Source of the DNA: Azospirillaceae bacterium
GTDB taxonomy: Bacteria > Pseudomonadota > Alphaproteobacteria > Azospirillales > Azospirillaceae
Assembly: GCA_031291675.1 (NCBI GenBank)
Contig: JARLIO010000094.1
Coordinates: forward strand, 62,001 to 126,000
Direction of reading: 5' to 3'
Length of the DNA stretch: 64,000 bases
Below the pieces are notes generated by a model, which searched no databases, was not told where the DNA came from, and worked only from the letters and a program-made list of their open reading frames with translations. Positions 6,872 through 15,933 of this stretch are shown piece after piece (positions within the stretch are counted from its first letter, which is position 1; each line of letters starts with the position of its first letter). The position numbers and the translations under genes were made by a program.

Positions 6872-8910
6872 CGCCCGCTTCCTTCATCCGCAACCTCAAC
6901 TGGAAGCTCACGGCGCTGATGACCGTGTTGATGCTGGCCAGTCTGATGGGCCTGACAATCTTCTTCAACGGGGTGTTCCGCCCCTTGATCGAACCGGAGC
7001 TGGCGCGCAAGGCTGAGGTCGTCGGCCATTATGTCATCGCTCAATTCGACCGCGCGATTGATCTCAACATTTCCGTCAACCAACTGGTGGGCGTCGACGA
7101 GCTGTTGGACGACACGATCGCCAACAACCGTGATATCCGAGCCCTGACCCTGACCGATCCCGCCGGGATCATCCTTTATCAATCCACCGATGGCGCTCAC
7201 GACAACACCAAAGCGCCGGCACCACCGCAATCGGGACCGCAACATTTCGATCCCGGCGCCCTGCTCGATACCGCCGTGCCGCTGCAACGCGGCGGCCAGA
7301 GTCTCGCGATTCTTCATGTCGGCATGGACCCGAACCACATTCAGGCCGCCCTGACCGACATCATCTACGACCTGGGCTCGATCCTGCTGGTCGCGATCCT
7401 GTTGAATTTCGAAATCCTGCTCCTGGTCATCGGCACCGGCGTTCTGGCACCGATCCAGGAGATTGTCGGTGCCATCCGCCATGTCGGCAGCGGCGCGCTC
7501 GGCGCCCGGCTTCGCGCCCGCGACAGCAGCGAACTGGCAATGATCGGGCGCGCCATCAACGGGATCCTCGACACGCTGGCGCAGCGCTATCGCCGGCATG
7601 CCGGGACGGGAAACGGCCCGGTCCCCGCTGCACTGGCGCAGCTTGGCACCGCGCTGGCGACCACGACCGTGCCGAACGACAATACCCGTTCGCTCCGCGG
7701 CATTGTCGGCCTGCGCTTTGCCATCTTCATTTTCTCGCTGGCGGAAGAGCTGACCCGCACCTTCCTGTCCGTCTATATCAAGGACATGTTCGAGCCCGTC
7801 CCGGGGCTGCCCGCGGAAATCGTTATCGGCGCCCCGATCGCCCTGTTCATGCTGACCTGGGCGATCGTGCAGCCGATCGCCGGCAGCGTCTCGGAGCATC
7901 GTGGCCGGCGCGGCGTCTTCCTGACCGGGGCCCTGCTGTCGGCGCTGGGGCTCGCCGCCTGCGGCCTTGTCGGTGACCTGTTATGGTTGACCGTCGCCCG
8001 CTGCGTCACCGCGATCGGCTATGCCAGCGTGTTCATGGCCGCCCAGGGCTTCGTCATCGACAATACCGACCCCCGTGACCGCGCCCAATCCATGGCGCTT
8101 TATGCCGGCGGCATCCTGACGGCCGGGGTGTCGGGCCCGGCGATCGGCGGCATCCTGGCCAATGAGATCGGCTTTACCGCAACCTTCCTGGCCTCCGCCG
8201 GGCTGGCGCTGCTCACGGCGCTGATCGGCTGGCGTCTGATCCAGCCCCAGGCGCGAACGGCCCGGCCCCACCCGCCGTCGCAAATCAAGAGCATGCTGCA
8301 GATCGCCCGCAATCCGCGCTTCATTGCGGTTGCCCTGTTCAGTGGCGCTCCGACCAAGATGGGCCTGACCGCCCTTCTGTTCTTTCTGTTGCCGCTCAGC
8401 CTCAACGACCAGGGCGTCAGCCAGGCCACGATCGGCCGCGTTCTGCTGCTGTATTGGCTGCTGATGTTGCTGCTGTCACCGGTGGCGGCCCGGCTCTCGG
8501 ACAGATGGGGGCAGCGGCTGGGCTTCCTGGCCCTGGGCGCGACGCTGGCCGCAACCGCGGCGGTGCTGCTGTCGCGCCATGACATGATGGCGATGGCCGC
8601 GGGCGTTGCCCTGCTCGGGCTGGCCCACGCGCTGGTTGGATCACCCCAACTGGCGCTGTTGTCCGAGGTCTGCCGCCCCGAAGCCAGGAAATATGGTGAG
8701 ACCACGGTGATCGGCCTGTTCCGCCTGATCGAACGCCTGGGATCGGTGATCGCGCCCTTCGTCGCCGGCCTGTTTCTGGCGCATTATGGCTATTCCGGCG
8801 CGCTGCAGGGCATCGGCGGCCTGCTGGGTTTCTGCCTGGTGCCGCTGTTCTTCTTTTATTTCGCTGTTCATCTGCTGCGCCAACGGCGGCTGAAGCGCAA
8901 CACCGCCTGA
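6868..8910 (+). CDS. Periplasmic sensor-HAMP-MFS transporter fusion
   Basis: A 680-residue fusion. Residues 13-33 are the first membrane segment, 34-165 an extracytoplasmic sensor-like domain (LTDPAGIILYQSTDG), 167-192 the second segment, and 193-245 a HAMP-like linker. From about residue 278 a complete twelve-helix MFS transporter follows, with the loop-2/3 signature after helix 2 (EHRGRRGVFLTG) and a repeat in the second half (SDRWGQRLGFLA). HAMP linkers normally drive signalling domains, so coupling one to a transporter suggests ligand-gated or clustered export. The last gene of the operon, it is the likely exporter of whatever the ATP-grasp enzyme makes. Confidence 0.85.
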   Translation: MTPASFIRNLNWKLTALMTVLMLASLMGLTIFFNGVFRPLIEPELARKAEVVGHYVIAQFDRAIDLNISVNQLVGVDELLDDTIANNRDIRALTLTDPAGIILYQSTDGAHDNTKAPAPPQSGPQHFDPGALLDTAVPLQRGGQSLAILHVGMDPNHIQAALTDIIYDLGSILLVAILLNFEILLLVIGTGVLAPIQEIVGAIRHVGSGALGARLRARDSSELAMIGRAINGILDTLAQRYRRHAGTGNGPVPAALAQLGTALATTTVPNDNTRSLRGIVGLRFAIFIFSLAEELTRTFLSVYIKDMFEPVPGLPAEIVIGAPIALFMLTWAIVQPIAGSVSEHRGRRGVFLTGALLSALGLAACGLVGDLLWLTVARCVTAIGYASVFMAAQGFVIDNTDPRDRAQSMALYAGGILTAGVSGPAIGGILANEIGFTATFLASAGLALLTALIGWRLIQPQARTARPHPPSQIKSMLQIARNPRFIAVALFSGAPTKMGLTALLFFLLPLSLNDQGVSQATIGRVLLLYWLLMLLLSPVAARLSDRWGQRLGFLALGATLAATAAVLLSRHDMMAMAAGVALLGLAHALVGSPQLALLSEVCRPEARKYGETTVIGLFRLIERLGSVIAPFVAGLFLAHYGYSGALQGIGGLLGFCLVPLFFFYFAVHLLRQRRLKRNTA

Positions 8911-9032
8911 ACGGGTGCCGGCACGGTGCCCCGTGGCGCGCGATATGGGGGGCCGCGCCGATGGCAAGCCCGCAACGTCATCTCGGGCGTCATGCTGGCG
9001 GAGACACCGCCACAAGGCCAAGGAGGGCGACC

Positions 9033-9443
9033 ATGAAGGTTCTGTCGATCGACCATTTGGTGCTGAATGTCCGCGACGTCGAGCTGTCCGCCGATTGGTA
9101 CCGTCGGGTGCTCGGCATGAGCCGCGAGGATGCGGCCCCGGCGCATGACGGCGCGCGCCGCACCAGCCTGCACTTTGGAGCGCAGAAGATCAATCTGCGC
9201 CCGACCGGCCGTTCGCAAACCGAGTGGTTCACGGCGCGCACCCCGCAGGCGGGCAGCGACGATCTGTGCTTCCTCGTCGACGCAACACCCGAGGCTGTCG
9301 CGTCACATCTCGCGGCGCTTGCGATCGACATCGAGCTGGGTCCGGTCACCAAGCGTGGCGCGCAAGGCCCGATCATGTCTTTCTATTGTCGCGATCCTGA
9401 CGGCAATCTGGTCGAGCTGTCTTCCTACGTTCGATGTCGCTAA
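9033..9443 (+). CDS. Glyoxalase/VOC-superfamily protein
   Basis: A 136-residue single-domain VOC protein. The start at 9033 is set by a strong ribosome site (aggaggg at 9021) and by the family's typical opening IDHLVLNVRDVELSADWY. The C-terminus has the usual CRDPDGNLVELSSY ending with a metal-ligand Glu. Candidate metal ligands are the early His (residue 7), a mid His (residue 46) and the late Glu. Related proteins include dioxygenases, fosfomycin-resistance-like enzymes and virulence-associated VOC proteins; substrate is unknown. It lies 120 bases after the sensor-MFS gene and may be read with it or alone. Confidence 0.85.
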   Translation: MKVLSIDHLVLNVRDVELSADWYRRVLGMSREDAAPAHDGARRTSLHFGAQKINLRPTGRSQTEWFTARTPQAGSDDLCFLVDATPEAVASHLAALAIDIELGPVTKRGAQGPIMSFYCRDPDGNLVELSSYVRCR

Positions 9444-9578
9444 AAAACGCCTTAATCCCGGTCGCCGAAGCGCGGGTCATTGTCGCGTCGATCGACCATC
9501 ACGGGCGGGCAACGACTCCCGTCTCGTCTTTCCTGGCATCAATTGATTTCTCCTCGCCGTGTTCGCTGAGGACTCCCC

Positions 9579-10399
9579 GTCATGCCTCCGCGTGTGCGGG
9601 GGAGCCGGTACCAAAGACAGGAAGCAAAAATCCGACAGGGGTCCATCCCCGCGCGTGCGGGGGAGCCTTTGCCACCGAGACCCATAGAGGGCTTCACCAA
9701 GGTCCATCCCCGCGCGTGCGGGGGAGCCCAGGTGGAACACTTGCGGAAAATCCGCATTGAAGGTCCATCCCCGCGCGTGCGAGGTAGCCGCAGGACAACC
9801 GCATTGAGTGCGAGGTCGTGGGGGTCCATCCCCGCGCGTGCGGGGGAGCCGAAGGGCAGTCATGGCGTCACCTCCCACAGCAGGGTCCATCCCCGCGCGT
9901 GCGGGGGAGCCGCCTTCGGCATTCAACATCTCAAGCTGAGAGCGGGTCCATCCCCGCGCGTGCGGGGGAGCCCTGAGTTCATGAAGGAACACGGTGACAA
10001 GTGGGGGTCCATCCCCGCGCGTGCGGGGGAGCCGCTAATGCCGCAGGGAACAACAATAGGGCGACGGGTCCATCCCCGCGCGTGCGGGGGAGCCGACGTC
10101 AGGATGGCTCTCAAAGATGCTCGCCAGGGTCCATCCCCGCGCGTGCGGGGGAGCCCCGCTCGCCGCAGCTCATATGCGTCGAGTACCGGGTCCATCCCCG
10201 CGCGTGCGGGGGAGCCCGACGTGGTGGCAGAGCCTATCGGACCTTTCTAGGTCCATCCCCGCGCGTGCGGGGGAGCCTTGATGTAAAACAGGCCGCCGCC
10301 TGGTTCCACGGGTCCATCCCCGCGCGTGCGGGGGAGCCTCGGAGTACGCCTTGACGACGGGGCACAGCGTGGGTCCATCCCCGCGCGTGCGGGGGAGCC
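9579..10399 (-). CRISPR. Type I-E-like CRISPR array, 14 repeats and 13 spacers
   Basis: Repeats are 28 nt and spacers all exactly 33 nt (61-nt period). On the plus strand each repeat begins GGTCCATCCCCGCG and ends TGCGGGGGAGCC, with the two GC arms forming a short stem. Repeats start at 9579 (degenerate), 9640, 9701, 9762 (mutated 3' end, gaggtagcc), 9823, 9884, 9945, 10006, 10067, 10128, 10189, 10250, 10311 and 10372. By comparison with the E. coli I-E repeat (GxGTTCCCCGCG...CGGGGATAAACC), the sense strand is minus. That puts the leader on the right and the decayed, oldest end on the left. No cas gene lies in the window. Confidence 0.97.
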
Positions 10400-10524
10400 T
10401 CTCGGGCTTAACGCTCTGAATTTCCTCACTTGTCAATGATTCCTCAGGTGCATAACGGTACCACAACAATTCCTAATACGGGTAGCTTTTTGGTGCCCCC
10501 GGGGAGCCCGCACCGGACAAAATT
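10400..10524 (-). promoter_or_regulatory. Putative CRISPR leader
   Basis: This AT-richer stretch adjoins the intact end of the array, where the minus-strand leader is expected. A fragment at 10493-10509 (ggtgcccccggggagcc) resembles a collapsed repeat. No clear promoter or IHF site could be fixed by eye. Confidence 0.5.
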
Positions 10525-13143
10525 TCATTCCGTCACGCCCGGCCCCACGCCCTCACTCAACAATGCCGTGGCGACCGCCCGCTCGACCGGGCGTGAAAAC
10601 AGATAGCCCTGGCCGAAATCGCAGGCGCTCTCCGACAGGCAGCGCCACTCGGCCTCGGTTTCGATCCCTTCGCCCACCACCGACAGCCCCAGATCATGGG
10701 CCAGATTGACGATGCCGCGGACCAGCCGGCGCTGCTCCGGCGACTCCGGCAGCCCGGTGACAAAGCTCTTGTCGATCTTCAGCACGTCGAACGGGAACCG
10801 CGCCAGCGAGGACAGCGAGGAATAGCCGGTACCGAAATCGTCGATGCACAGCGACACGCCCAGGGCGTGAAAGCGCCGGAACATCGCCAGCGCCATGTCC
10901 GGATTGGTCATGGTCATGCTTTCGGTGACCTCGATCTTCAACCCCTCGGCATGACCGTCCCCGAGAAATTCCAGCAGGGCGGCGATGTAGCGTTCATCCC
11001 AGATCTGCCGGGCCGACAGATTGACATTGACCGACAGCAGCCGGTCCGCCGGCACCAAACGGCGCCAATCGGCCAGGGTGGCGACCGCGGTCTCGAGGAC
11101 GAACCGCCCCAACGGCAGGATCTGGCCGGTTTCCTCGGCGATCGGGATGAAGGTCGCCGGGCTGATCAGCCCCAGTTCAGGATGGCGCCAGCGCACCAGC
11201 GCCTCGAAGCCGGTGATCACCCGACTGTCCAGCGCCACGATCGGCTGATAGGCCAGGAAGATCTCACCGCTGTCGATGGCTCGGCCCAACTCGGTCTGCA
11301 GCCGGTGGCGCACCAGAACCGCTTCGCGCAGCGCGGCATTGAAGACCTCGGTGCGCGCCCGGCCGTGATCCTTGGCGCGGTACAGCGCGATGTCGGCATC
11401 GCGCAGCAGGCTGTCGGCATCGCTGACCTGGCCGTCGTCGACCGCCAGTCCGATGCTGGTCGAGGTCGTCAGCTCCATGCCATTCACCAGGAACGGGCGT
11501 TTCAGCGCCGTCTCGATCCGCTCAGCGCAGTCCAGCGCCGCGGCCAGGGCGCCGCTTGCGCCATCGGCCGAGCCGGGGGTCTCGACAACGACGACGAACT
11601 CGTCGCCGCCGAGACGGGCCAGGAACTGGTTCGACCCCAGGGTCTCGCCGACCCGCTGGCCCACCGCGACCAGCAGGGCGTCGCCGACGCCATGGCCCAG
11701 CGAGTCATTGAGCAGCTTGAAACCGTCGAGATCCAGGAACAGCAGGGCGAGCGCCCCCTGCCGCGAGCCCTCGCGGATCTGGAACCGGCGACGCAGCCAT
11801 TCGACCAGAAAGGCCCGATTGGACAATCCGGTCAGATGATCATGGGTTGCCTGATAGACCAGCCGGGCCTCAAAGGATTTCCGGTCGCTGATGTCGGACG
11901 CCGAACCGGCCGCCCGAACCACGCGCCCCGCCGCGTCGCGCGCCACGATGCCGCGCAGCAGGATCCAGGTCTCCGCCGCCGCGGTCGCAGGCAGCCGGAA
12001 TTCGATCTCCAGGCTGTCGCCCGCCCCGGCTGCGCCGTCCATCACCCGGCACCACGCCGCATCAACCCGGGCACGATCATCGGCATGGACGCAGGAGCGC
12101 AAAATCGCCGGGATCGACGCCGCCACGCCGTCATCGAGGCCGAGCAACTGGTTGAAGCGCTGCGAGCGATAGCTGCGGTCCGCAACGCCATCCCAGTCCC
12201 ACAAGCCATCATTGGCCGCCGCCGCGGCCATGGCGTAGCGCTGTTCGCTCTCGGTCAAGCGGTCCGTTTTCTCGTCGATCTCGGCAAACAGCCCCTGCAA
12301 CGCGGCCCGGCTGTTTTCCAGCGATTGCCCGAGCAGCCCCAACTCGTCACCGGGTTCCCAGACGAACCGCTGGTCGAGATGGCGGTGCGCCAGCAGCCGT
12401 GATTCCGCGACCAGCCGCGCCAACGGGCGAATGATGCGCTGGCGCGTCACCCAGACCGCCGCGGTCGCCAGTGCCAGCACCAACAGGCCGACGATGGCCC
12501 CGCCCCAGGTCATCAGATGCCGCAGCCGGTCGATGCCCTCAACCGTGGTCTCGGTCAGCGCCACCCGGTCGCGGCTCAGTGCGGTGCTCAGCACGTCCAG
12601 CCCGGCGACCGCCGCGGTGATATCGACCCCGGTCTGGTCGCGAATTACCGACACCGGGACACCTGCGGCGCGTTGCGCAGCGACCTCCGGCAAGCGCGCC
12701 TCCAAGGCATCGAGCGTCGCGACAATGTCCGCCACCGCCTGACCTTCCGCCGGCGTCGTCGGTGCGACATCGACATAGGTTTGCAGATTGGCGCGCGCCA
12801 AGGTCAGGCTTCGGGCCAGAGCGGCCAGGGCGACCTCGCTGCCGCTCGCCTGATATTCGCGGAACTGATTGGCAACGCCACCAAAGCCAAGATTGGCACG
12901 AACTTCCGATAGCGCATCGGCCCGGGTCGCCGCCCGCACATCATAATCCTGCCAGTTGTCGGCGACCCAGCGCATGTCGTGGCGCAACAACACCCCGATG
13001 ACGATCATCGCCAACGCGACCAGGGCCAGGCCGGCCGCCAGACCCAGGACCAGCGTGGCGATCGTGGCCCGCAGCCTCCGTCCGCGCGACGGCGCCGCGG
13101 TCGGGGCGCGACCCGGGACGTAGGACCGGAGGCGACGCATCAT
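10525..13143 (-). CDS. Membrane-bound PAS-GGDEF-EAL c-di-GMP enzyme
   Basis: An 872-residue protein: membrane segment at 25-52, periplasmic four-helix-like sensor to about 210, second segment 213-235, HAMP to about 290, PAS-like domain 305-420, GGDEF about 430-590, EAL about 600-860. The cyclase motif GGDEF is intact but no RxxD inhibitory site is seen before it. The EAL domain keeps EALVRW, the Asn in VNVNLSA, IEVTES, IDDFGTGYSS, KIDKSF and GEGIE, so phosphodiesterase activity is expected. It starts two bases after the stop of the chemoreceptor gene, and both share a closely similar sensor module. The pair probably converts one periplasmic signal into both taxis and c-di-GMP outputs. Confidence 0.93.
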   Translation of the reverse strand: MMRRLRSYVPGRAPTAAPSRGRRLRATIATLVLGLAAGLALVALAMIVIGVLLRHDMRWVADNWQDYDVRAATRADALSEVRANLGFGGVANQFREYQASGSEVALAALARSLTLARANLQTYVDVAPTTPAEGQAVADIVATLDALEARLPEVAAQRAAGVPVSVIRDQTGVDITAAVAGLDVLSTALSRDRVALTETTVEGIDRLRHLMTWGGAIVGLLVLALATAAVWVTRQRIIRPLARLVAESRLLAHRHLDQRFVWEPGDELGLLGQSLENSRAALQGLFAEIDEKTDRLTESEQRYAMAAAAANDGLWDWDGVADRSYRSQRFNQLLGLDDGVAASIPAILRSCVHADDRARVDAAWCRVMDGAAGAGDSLEIEFRLPATAAAETWILLRGIVARDAAGRVVRAAGSASDISDRKSFEARLVYQATHDHLTGLSNRAFLVEWLRRRFQIREGSRQGALALLFLDLDGFKLLNDSLGHGVGDALLVAVGQRVGETLGSNQFLARLGGDEFVVVVETPGSADGASGALAAALDCAERIETALKRPFLVNGMELTTSTSIGLAVDDGQVSDADSLLRDADIALYRAKDHGRARTEVFNAALREAVLVRHRLQTELGRAIDSGEIFLAYQPIVALDSRVITGFEALVRWRHPELGLISPATFIPIAEETGQILPLGRFVLETAVATLADWRRLVPADRLLSVNVNLSARQIWDERYIAALLEFLGDGHAEGLKIEVTESMTMTNPDMALAMFRRFHALGVSLCIDDFGTGYSSLSSLARFPFDVLKIDKSFVTGLPESPEQRRLVRGIVNLAHDLGLSVVGEGIETEAEWRCLSESACDFGQGYLFSRPVERAVATALLSEGVGPGVTE

Positions 13144-13145
13144 GA

Positions 13146-14897
13146 TCAGGACAGCCGGGCCGCCGGATCCCCGCCGGCTTCGCGACCGGTGCGCAGGAAT
13201 GACGAGAAATCATCGACGATCGTCTTGAGGCGGATCATTTCGGCGGCGAGGCTTTCCGAGGTCTGCAGCACCGCCGCGGCCGCGCCGCCGGAGCGCTCGG
13301 CGGCAAGCCGCAGCGCGTTGGTCGAGGCGCCGGTGACCGCCGCGGTGCCAACCGTTTCCTGGACATGGCTTGCGATCGCCTGGGTCGCGGTCTCCTGCCG
13401 GTTGACGGCCTCGCCGATGGTTTCGGCCATCGCCGAGACGCCGCGGATCGTTTGCGAAATGCCCTCGATCGCGTCGACGGCACCCGAGGTCGCCCGTTGC
13501 ACCGCCTCGATCTGACTGCCGATTTCCTCGGTCGCTTTCGAGGTCTGGTTGGCCAGATTCTTGACCTCCTGGGCGACGACGGCAAACCCCTTGCCCGCCT
13601 CGCCGGCGCGTGCCGCCTCGATCGTGGCGTTGAGCGCCAGCAGGTTGGTTTGCGATGCGATCGCGTTGATCAGCTTGACCACCTCACCGATCTCCCCCAC
13701 CGCCTTGGACAGGGCGGCCACCGTGCCGCTGGTCTGTTCGGCCTCGATCACCGCCTGGGCTGCGCTGCCGGTCCAGGCCCGGACATTGGTACCGATCTCG
13801 ATGATCGATCGTGACAACGCCTGCGCGACATCGGCGATGCCGGAGATGGCCTCGGCAATGCGCACGGTCCCGCCGGATACCTCGTCGACATTGGCGCTGG
13901 TCTGACGCGAGGTCTCAAGCGTGGTTCGCGCGGCGTCGCGCAGACGGTCCCCGGCGTCGGCGAGGATCCCGGTGATCGCGGCGATGCCCTCATCGAAGCG
14001 GCCCAGCCGCTCGTCAAGGCTCTGTCGTTGCCGCCGTTCCTGCTCGACCGCCTCACGCTCGGCGAGGTTGCTCTGATGCAGCCGCTGCAGCGCCGTGCGG
14101 AATACCTGCAGCGTTTCGGCCATGGCCCCGATTTCGTCGCGCCGTCCCTGATACGGGATCGTGACGGCGAGATCACCGGCGGCCAGGGCGACCATCGCCT
14201 GCTCGACCCGCCGCAGCGGCATCACGACCCGGCGCAGCGTGAAGAACAGGAACAGAGCGGCGACCACCGCGATCAAACCCCCGGCGACGCCGCCACCCCA
14301 CAGGATCACGGTGCGCAGGCGGGCGATCCCGGCTCGGTTGGCCTCACCCAGCGTGGTTCGTTCAAGGGTCAGCTCGGCGTCCAGCGTCTTCATCGCGGCC
14401 ACCGCCGGCGCCGCGTCGAACGGTACGCCGCGGGCAACCTCGCCCGGCGGCTTGCCGCTGGCAAAGCCGGCCTGAGCCGTCGCCAGACCATCGGTCAGAG
14501 ACTGGATCGCCGCGGCGATCACCGTGACCGCGGCATCCTCGGCTGGGTCCAAGGTCGCCGCGGAGCGATAGACATCGAGATTGGCACTGGCAAGGTCAAG
14601 GCTGCGTTGTGCCGGTTCCAACTGCGTTGCGGCCCCGCTTTCCAGATAGTCCTTGAACGCGTGGATCGCGCCGCCGAAGCCGAGCGCGGCGCGCAGCTCG
14701 GACAAGGCGTCGGCTTTGGTCGCTGCGCCGACATCATAGGCATTCCAGCGTTCATCGACCGCGCGGATCCCATTCATCGCCTCGACCCCAACCGCGACCA
14801 CCAGGGCGAGCGCAAGCAGAAGCGCCGTTGCCAGAAATCCGCCGCGCCGCGCCAGACCCGCACGGCGTCGGCCCGCTTTTGTGACTTTTTCGGTCAT
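13146..14897 (-). CDS. Methyl-accepting chemotaxis protein
   Basis: I use the ATG at 14897 (MTEKVTKAG, 583 residues) because GGGGAG sits eight bases upstream; another in-frame ATG lies 15 bases earlier. Layout: membrane segment about 22-41, periplasmic helical sensor, second segment about 200-222, HAMP, and a C-terminal signalling domain with the hairpin-tip landmark [20 protein letters not shown] followed by [13 protein letters not shown]. It senses a periplasmic cue and controls CheA. Its sensor half closely resembles that of the GGDEF-EAL protein encoded two bases downstream ([20 protein letters not shown] against RAATRADALSEVRANLGFGG), which implies duplication of the input module. The two form an operon. 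Confidence 0.93.
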   Translation of the reverse strand: MTEKVTKAGRRRAGLARRGGFLATALLLALALVVAVGVEAMNGIRAVDERWNAYDVGAATKADALSELRAALGFGGAIHAFKDYLESGAATQLEPAQRSLDLASANLDVYRSAATLDPAEDAAVTVIAAAIQSLTDGLATAQAGFASGKPPGEVARGVPFDAAPAVAAMKTLDAELTLERTTLGEANRAGIARLRTVILWGGGVAGGLIAVVAALFLFFTLRRVVMPLRRVEQAMVALAAGDLAVTIPYQGRRDEIGAMAETLQVFRTALQRLHQSNLAEREAVEQERRQRQSLDERLGRFDEGIAAITGILADAGDRLRDAARTTLETSRQTSANVDEVSGGTVRIAEAISGIADVAQALSRSIIEIGTNVRAWTGSAAQAVIEAEQTSGTVAALSKAVGEIGEVVKLINAIASQTNLLALNATIEAARAGEAGKGFAVVAQEVKNLANQTSKATEEIGSQIEAVQRATSGAVDAIEGISQTIRGVSAMAETIGEAVNRQETATQAIASHVQETVGTAAVTGASTNALRLAAERSGGAAAAVLQTSESLAAEMIRLKTIVDDFSSFLRTGREAGGDPAARLS

Positions 14898-15045
14898 CGC
14901 CGTTCTCCCCATCCCTTCGAAACCAGCACATTCAGAGATAACACGCCCGGGCTGCGGCGGCAGACCGCGCCGGGCGACGGCTTCCTGATCAAGCGTCCTC
15001 GGTCGAAGAGTCCCAATGGTCGCCGACGATCCCGGGAGATCACGG

Positions 15046-15741
15046 TCACCGCCGCCTCCCGGCCTTCAGCGCCGGAGCGGGGCAGACATGACCCGCGGAA
15101 GCACAACGCAGGGCACCGACCAGTTCCACCGGATCGAGACGGTAGCGAAAATCGGCATCGACGAAAGCCAGCCGGACGATGCCGTCAACGCCAATCAGAT
15201 AGGTGGCCGGGACCGGCAGTTCCCAGGAGGCATCGCCATTGCGTTGCACCAGATCGACGCCAACCGACGCCAGAAAGCGCTGGTCCGCCGCCGGCAGGCG
15301 AAAGACCAGACCAAAGGCGCGCGCCACCTGATTGCCCGGGTCGCTCAAAAGCTCGAAGTCCAGCGCGCTGTTGCCGATCCCGTCGAGCGCGCCGTCGCGG
15401 CGTTCCGGAGACAGGGCGATCAGCGAGGCGCCGAGCGCCCGGATTTGCGGCGCCACCGCCTGCAAGGCCCGCAACTCGGCATCGCAATAGGGACACCAGA
15501 CACCGCGACAGAAACTCAGCGCCACGGCGCCCCGCGCCAGACGTTCGCTCAGATCAACAGGCCGCCCCCGCGAATTGGCCAGGACAAAGCGCGGTGCCAG
15601 CGCACCCGCCCGAACCGCGCGCTGTTCAATGCCACTGGCCTTGAGACCGGCGATCAATTGCTCGATCGACGCCCACGCCGCCGCGGGAAGCGTCCTGTGC
15701 AACCGATCACGAAGGGTACGAAGTTGCCGGGGTAAGCTCAT
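15046..15741 (-). CDS. Peroxiredoxin-like (AhpC/TSA) protein
   Basis: A 231-residue thioredoxin-fold protein starting at ATG 15741 (MSLPRQLR). A much longer upstream frame exists but is only the antisense of the LysR gene. The active-site segment [18 protein letters not shown] holds three cysteines, with the WCPYC pair in the usual position after the first strand. Later residues follow the AhpC/TSA fold ([41 protein letters not shown]). It resembles the peroxiredoxin-like group that reduces peroxides or acts as a thiol oxidoreductase. It is divergent from the LysR gene at 15934, a frequent arrangement for a regulator and its target. Confidence 0.88.
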   Translation of the reverse strand: MSLPRQLRTLRDRLHRTLPAAAWASIEQLIAGLKASGIEQRAVRAGALAPRFVLANSRGRPVDLSERLARGAVALSFCRGVWCPYCDAELRALQAVAPQIRALGASLIALSPERRDGALDGIGNSALDFELLSDPGNQVARAFGLVFRLPAADQRFLASVGVDLVQRNGDASWELPVPATYLIGVDGIVRLAFVDADFRYRLDPVELVGALRCASAGHVCPAPALKAGRRR

Positions 15742-15933
15742 TGCCGCAATCTTCAGAAGAAATTCTCGTGTCGAGCAAGCTCTTGCCGTCGGTCTCCCGA
15801 TCGATTTTCGCCAAACCGACAGTGCCGCAGCGAACCCTTGCAAAACAGCGCCGCTTCGGCACATTACCTGTGAGCCACACGCAACAATCCGGGCTCCGCG
15901 CCTGTACGCGGTGCCCCGAGCAACGCTGCCACG

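Noticed and set aside
9582-10250. Long open frames on both strands across the CRISPR array, giving Pro/Arg/Gly-rich repeats
   Set aside because: They are translations of the repeat units (PARAGEP, PRVRGS), a known artefact. The 61-nt period is not a multiple of three, and the spacers are unrelated.
9607-10371. Self-targeting spacers against the window's phage genes
   Set aside because: No spacer obviously matched the terminase, GcrA-like or repressor genes by eye. A proper alignment would be needed to exclude it.
10696-12402. 568-codon plus-strand frame
   Set aside because: It is exactly antisense to the GGDEF-EAL gene, whose domains and motifs are unmistakable. High GC produces such frames.
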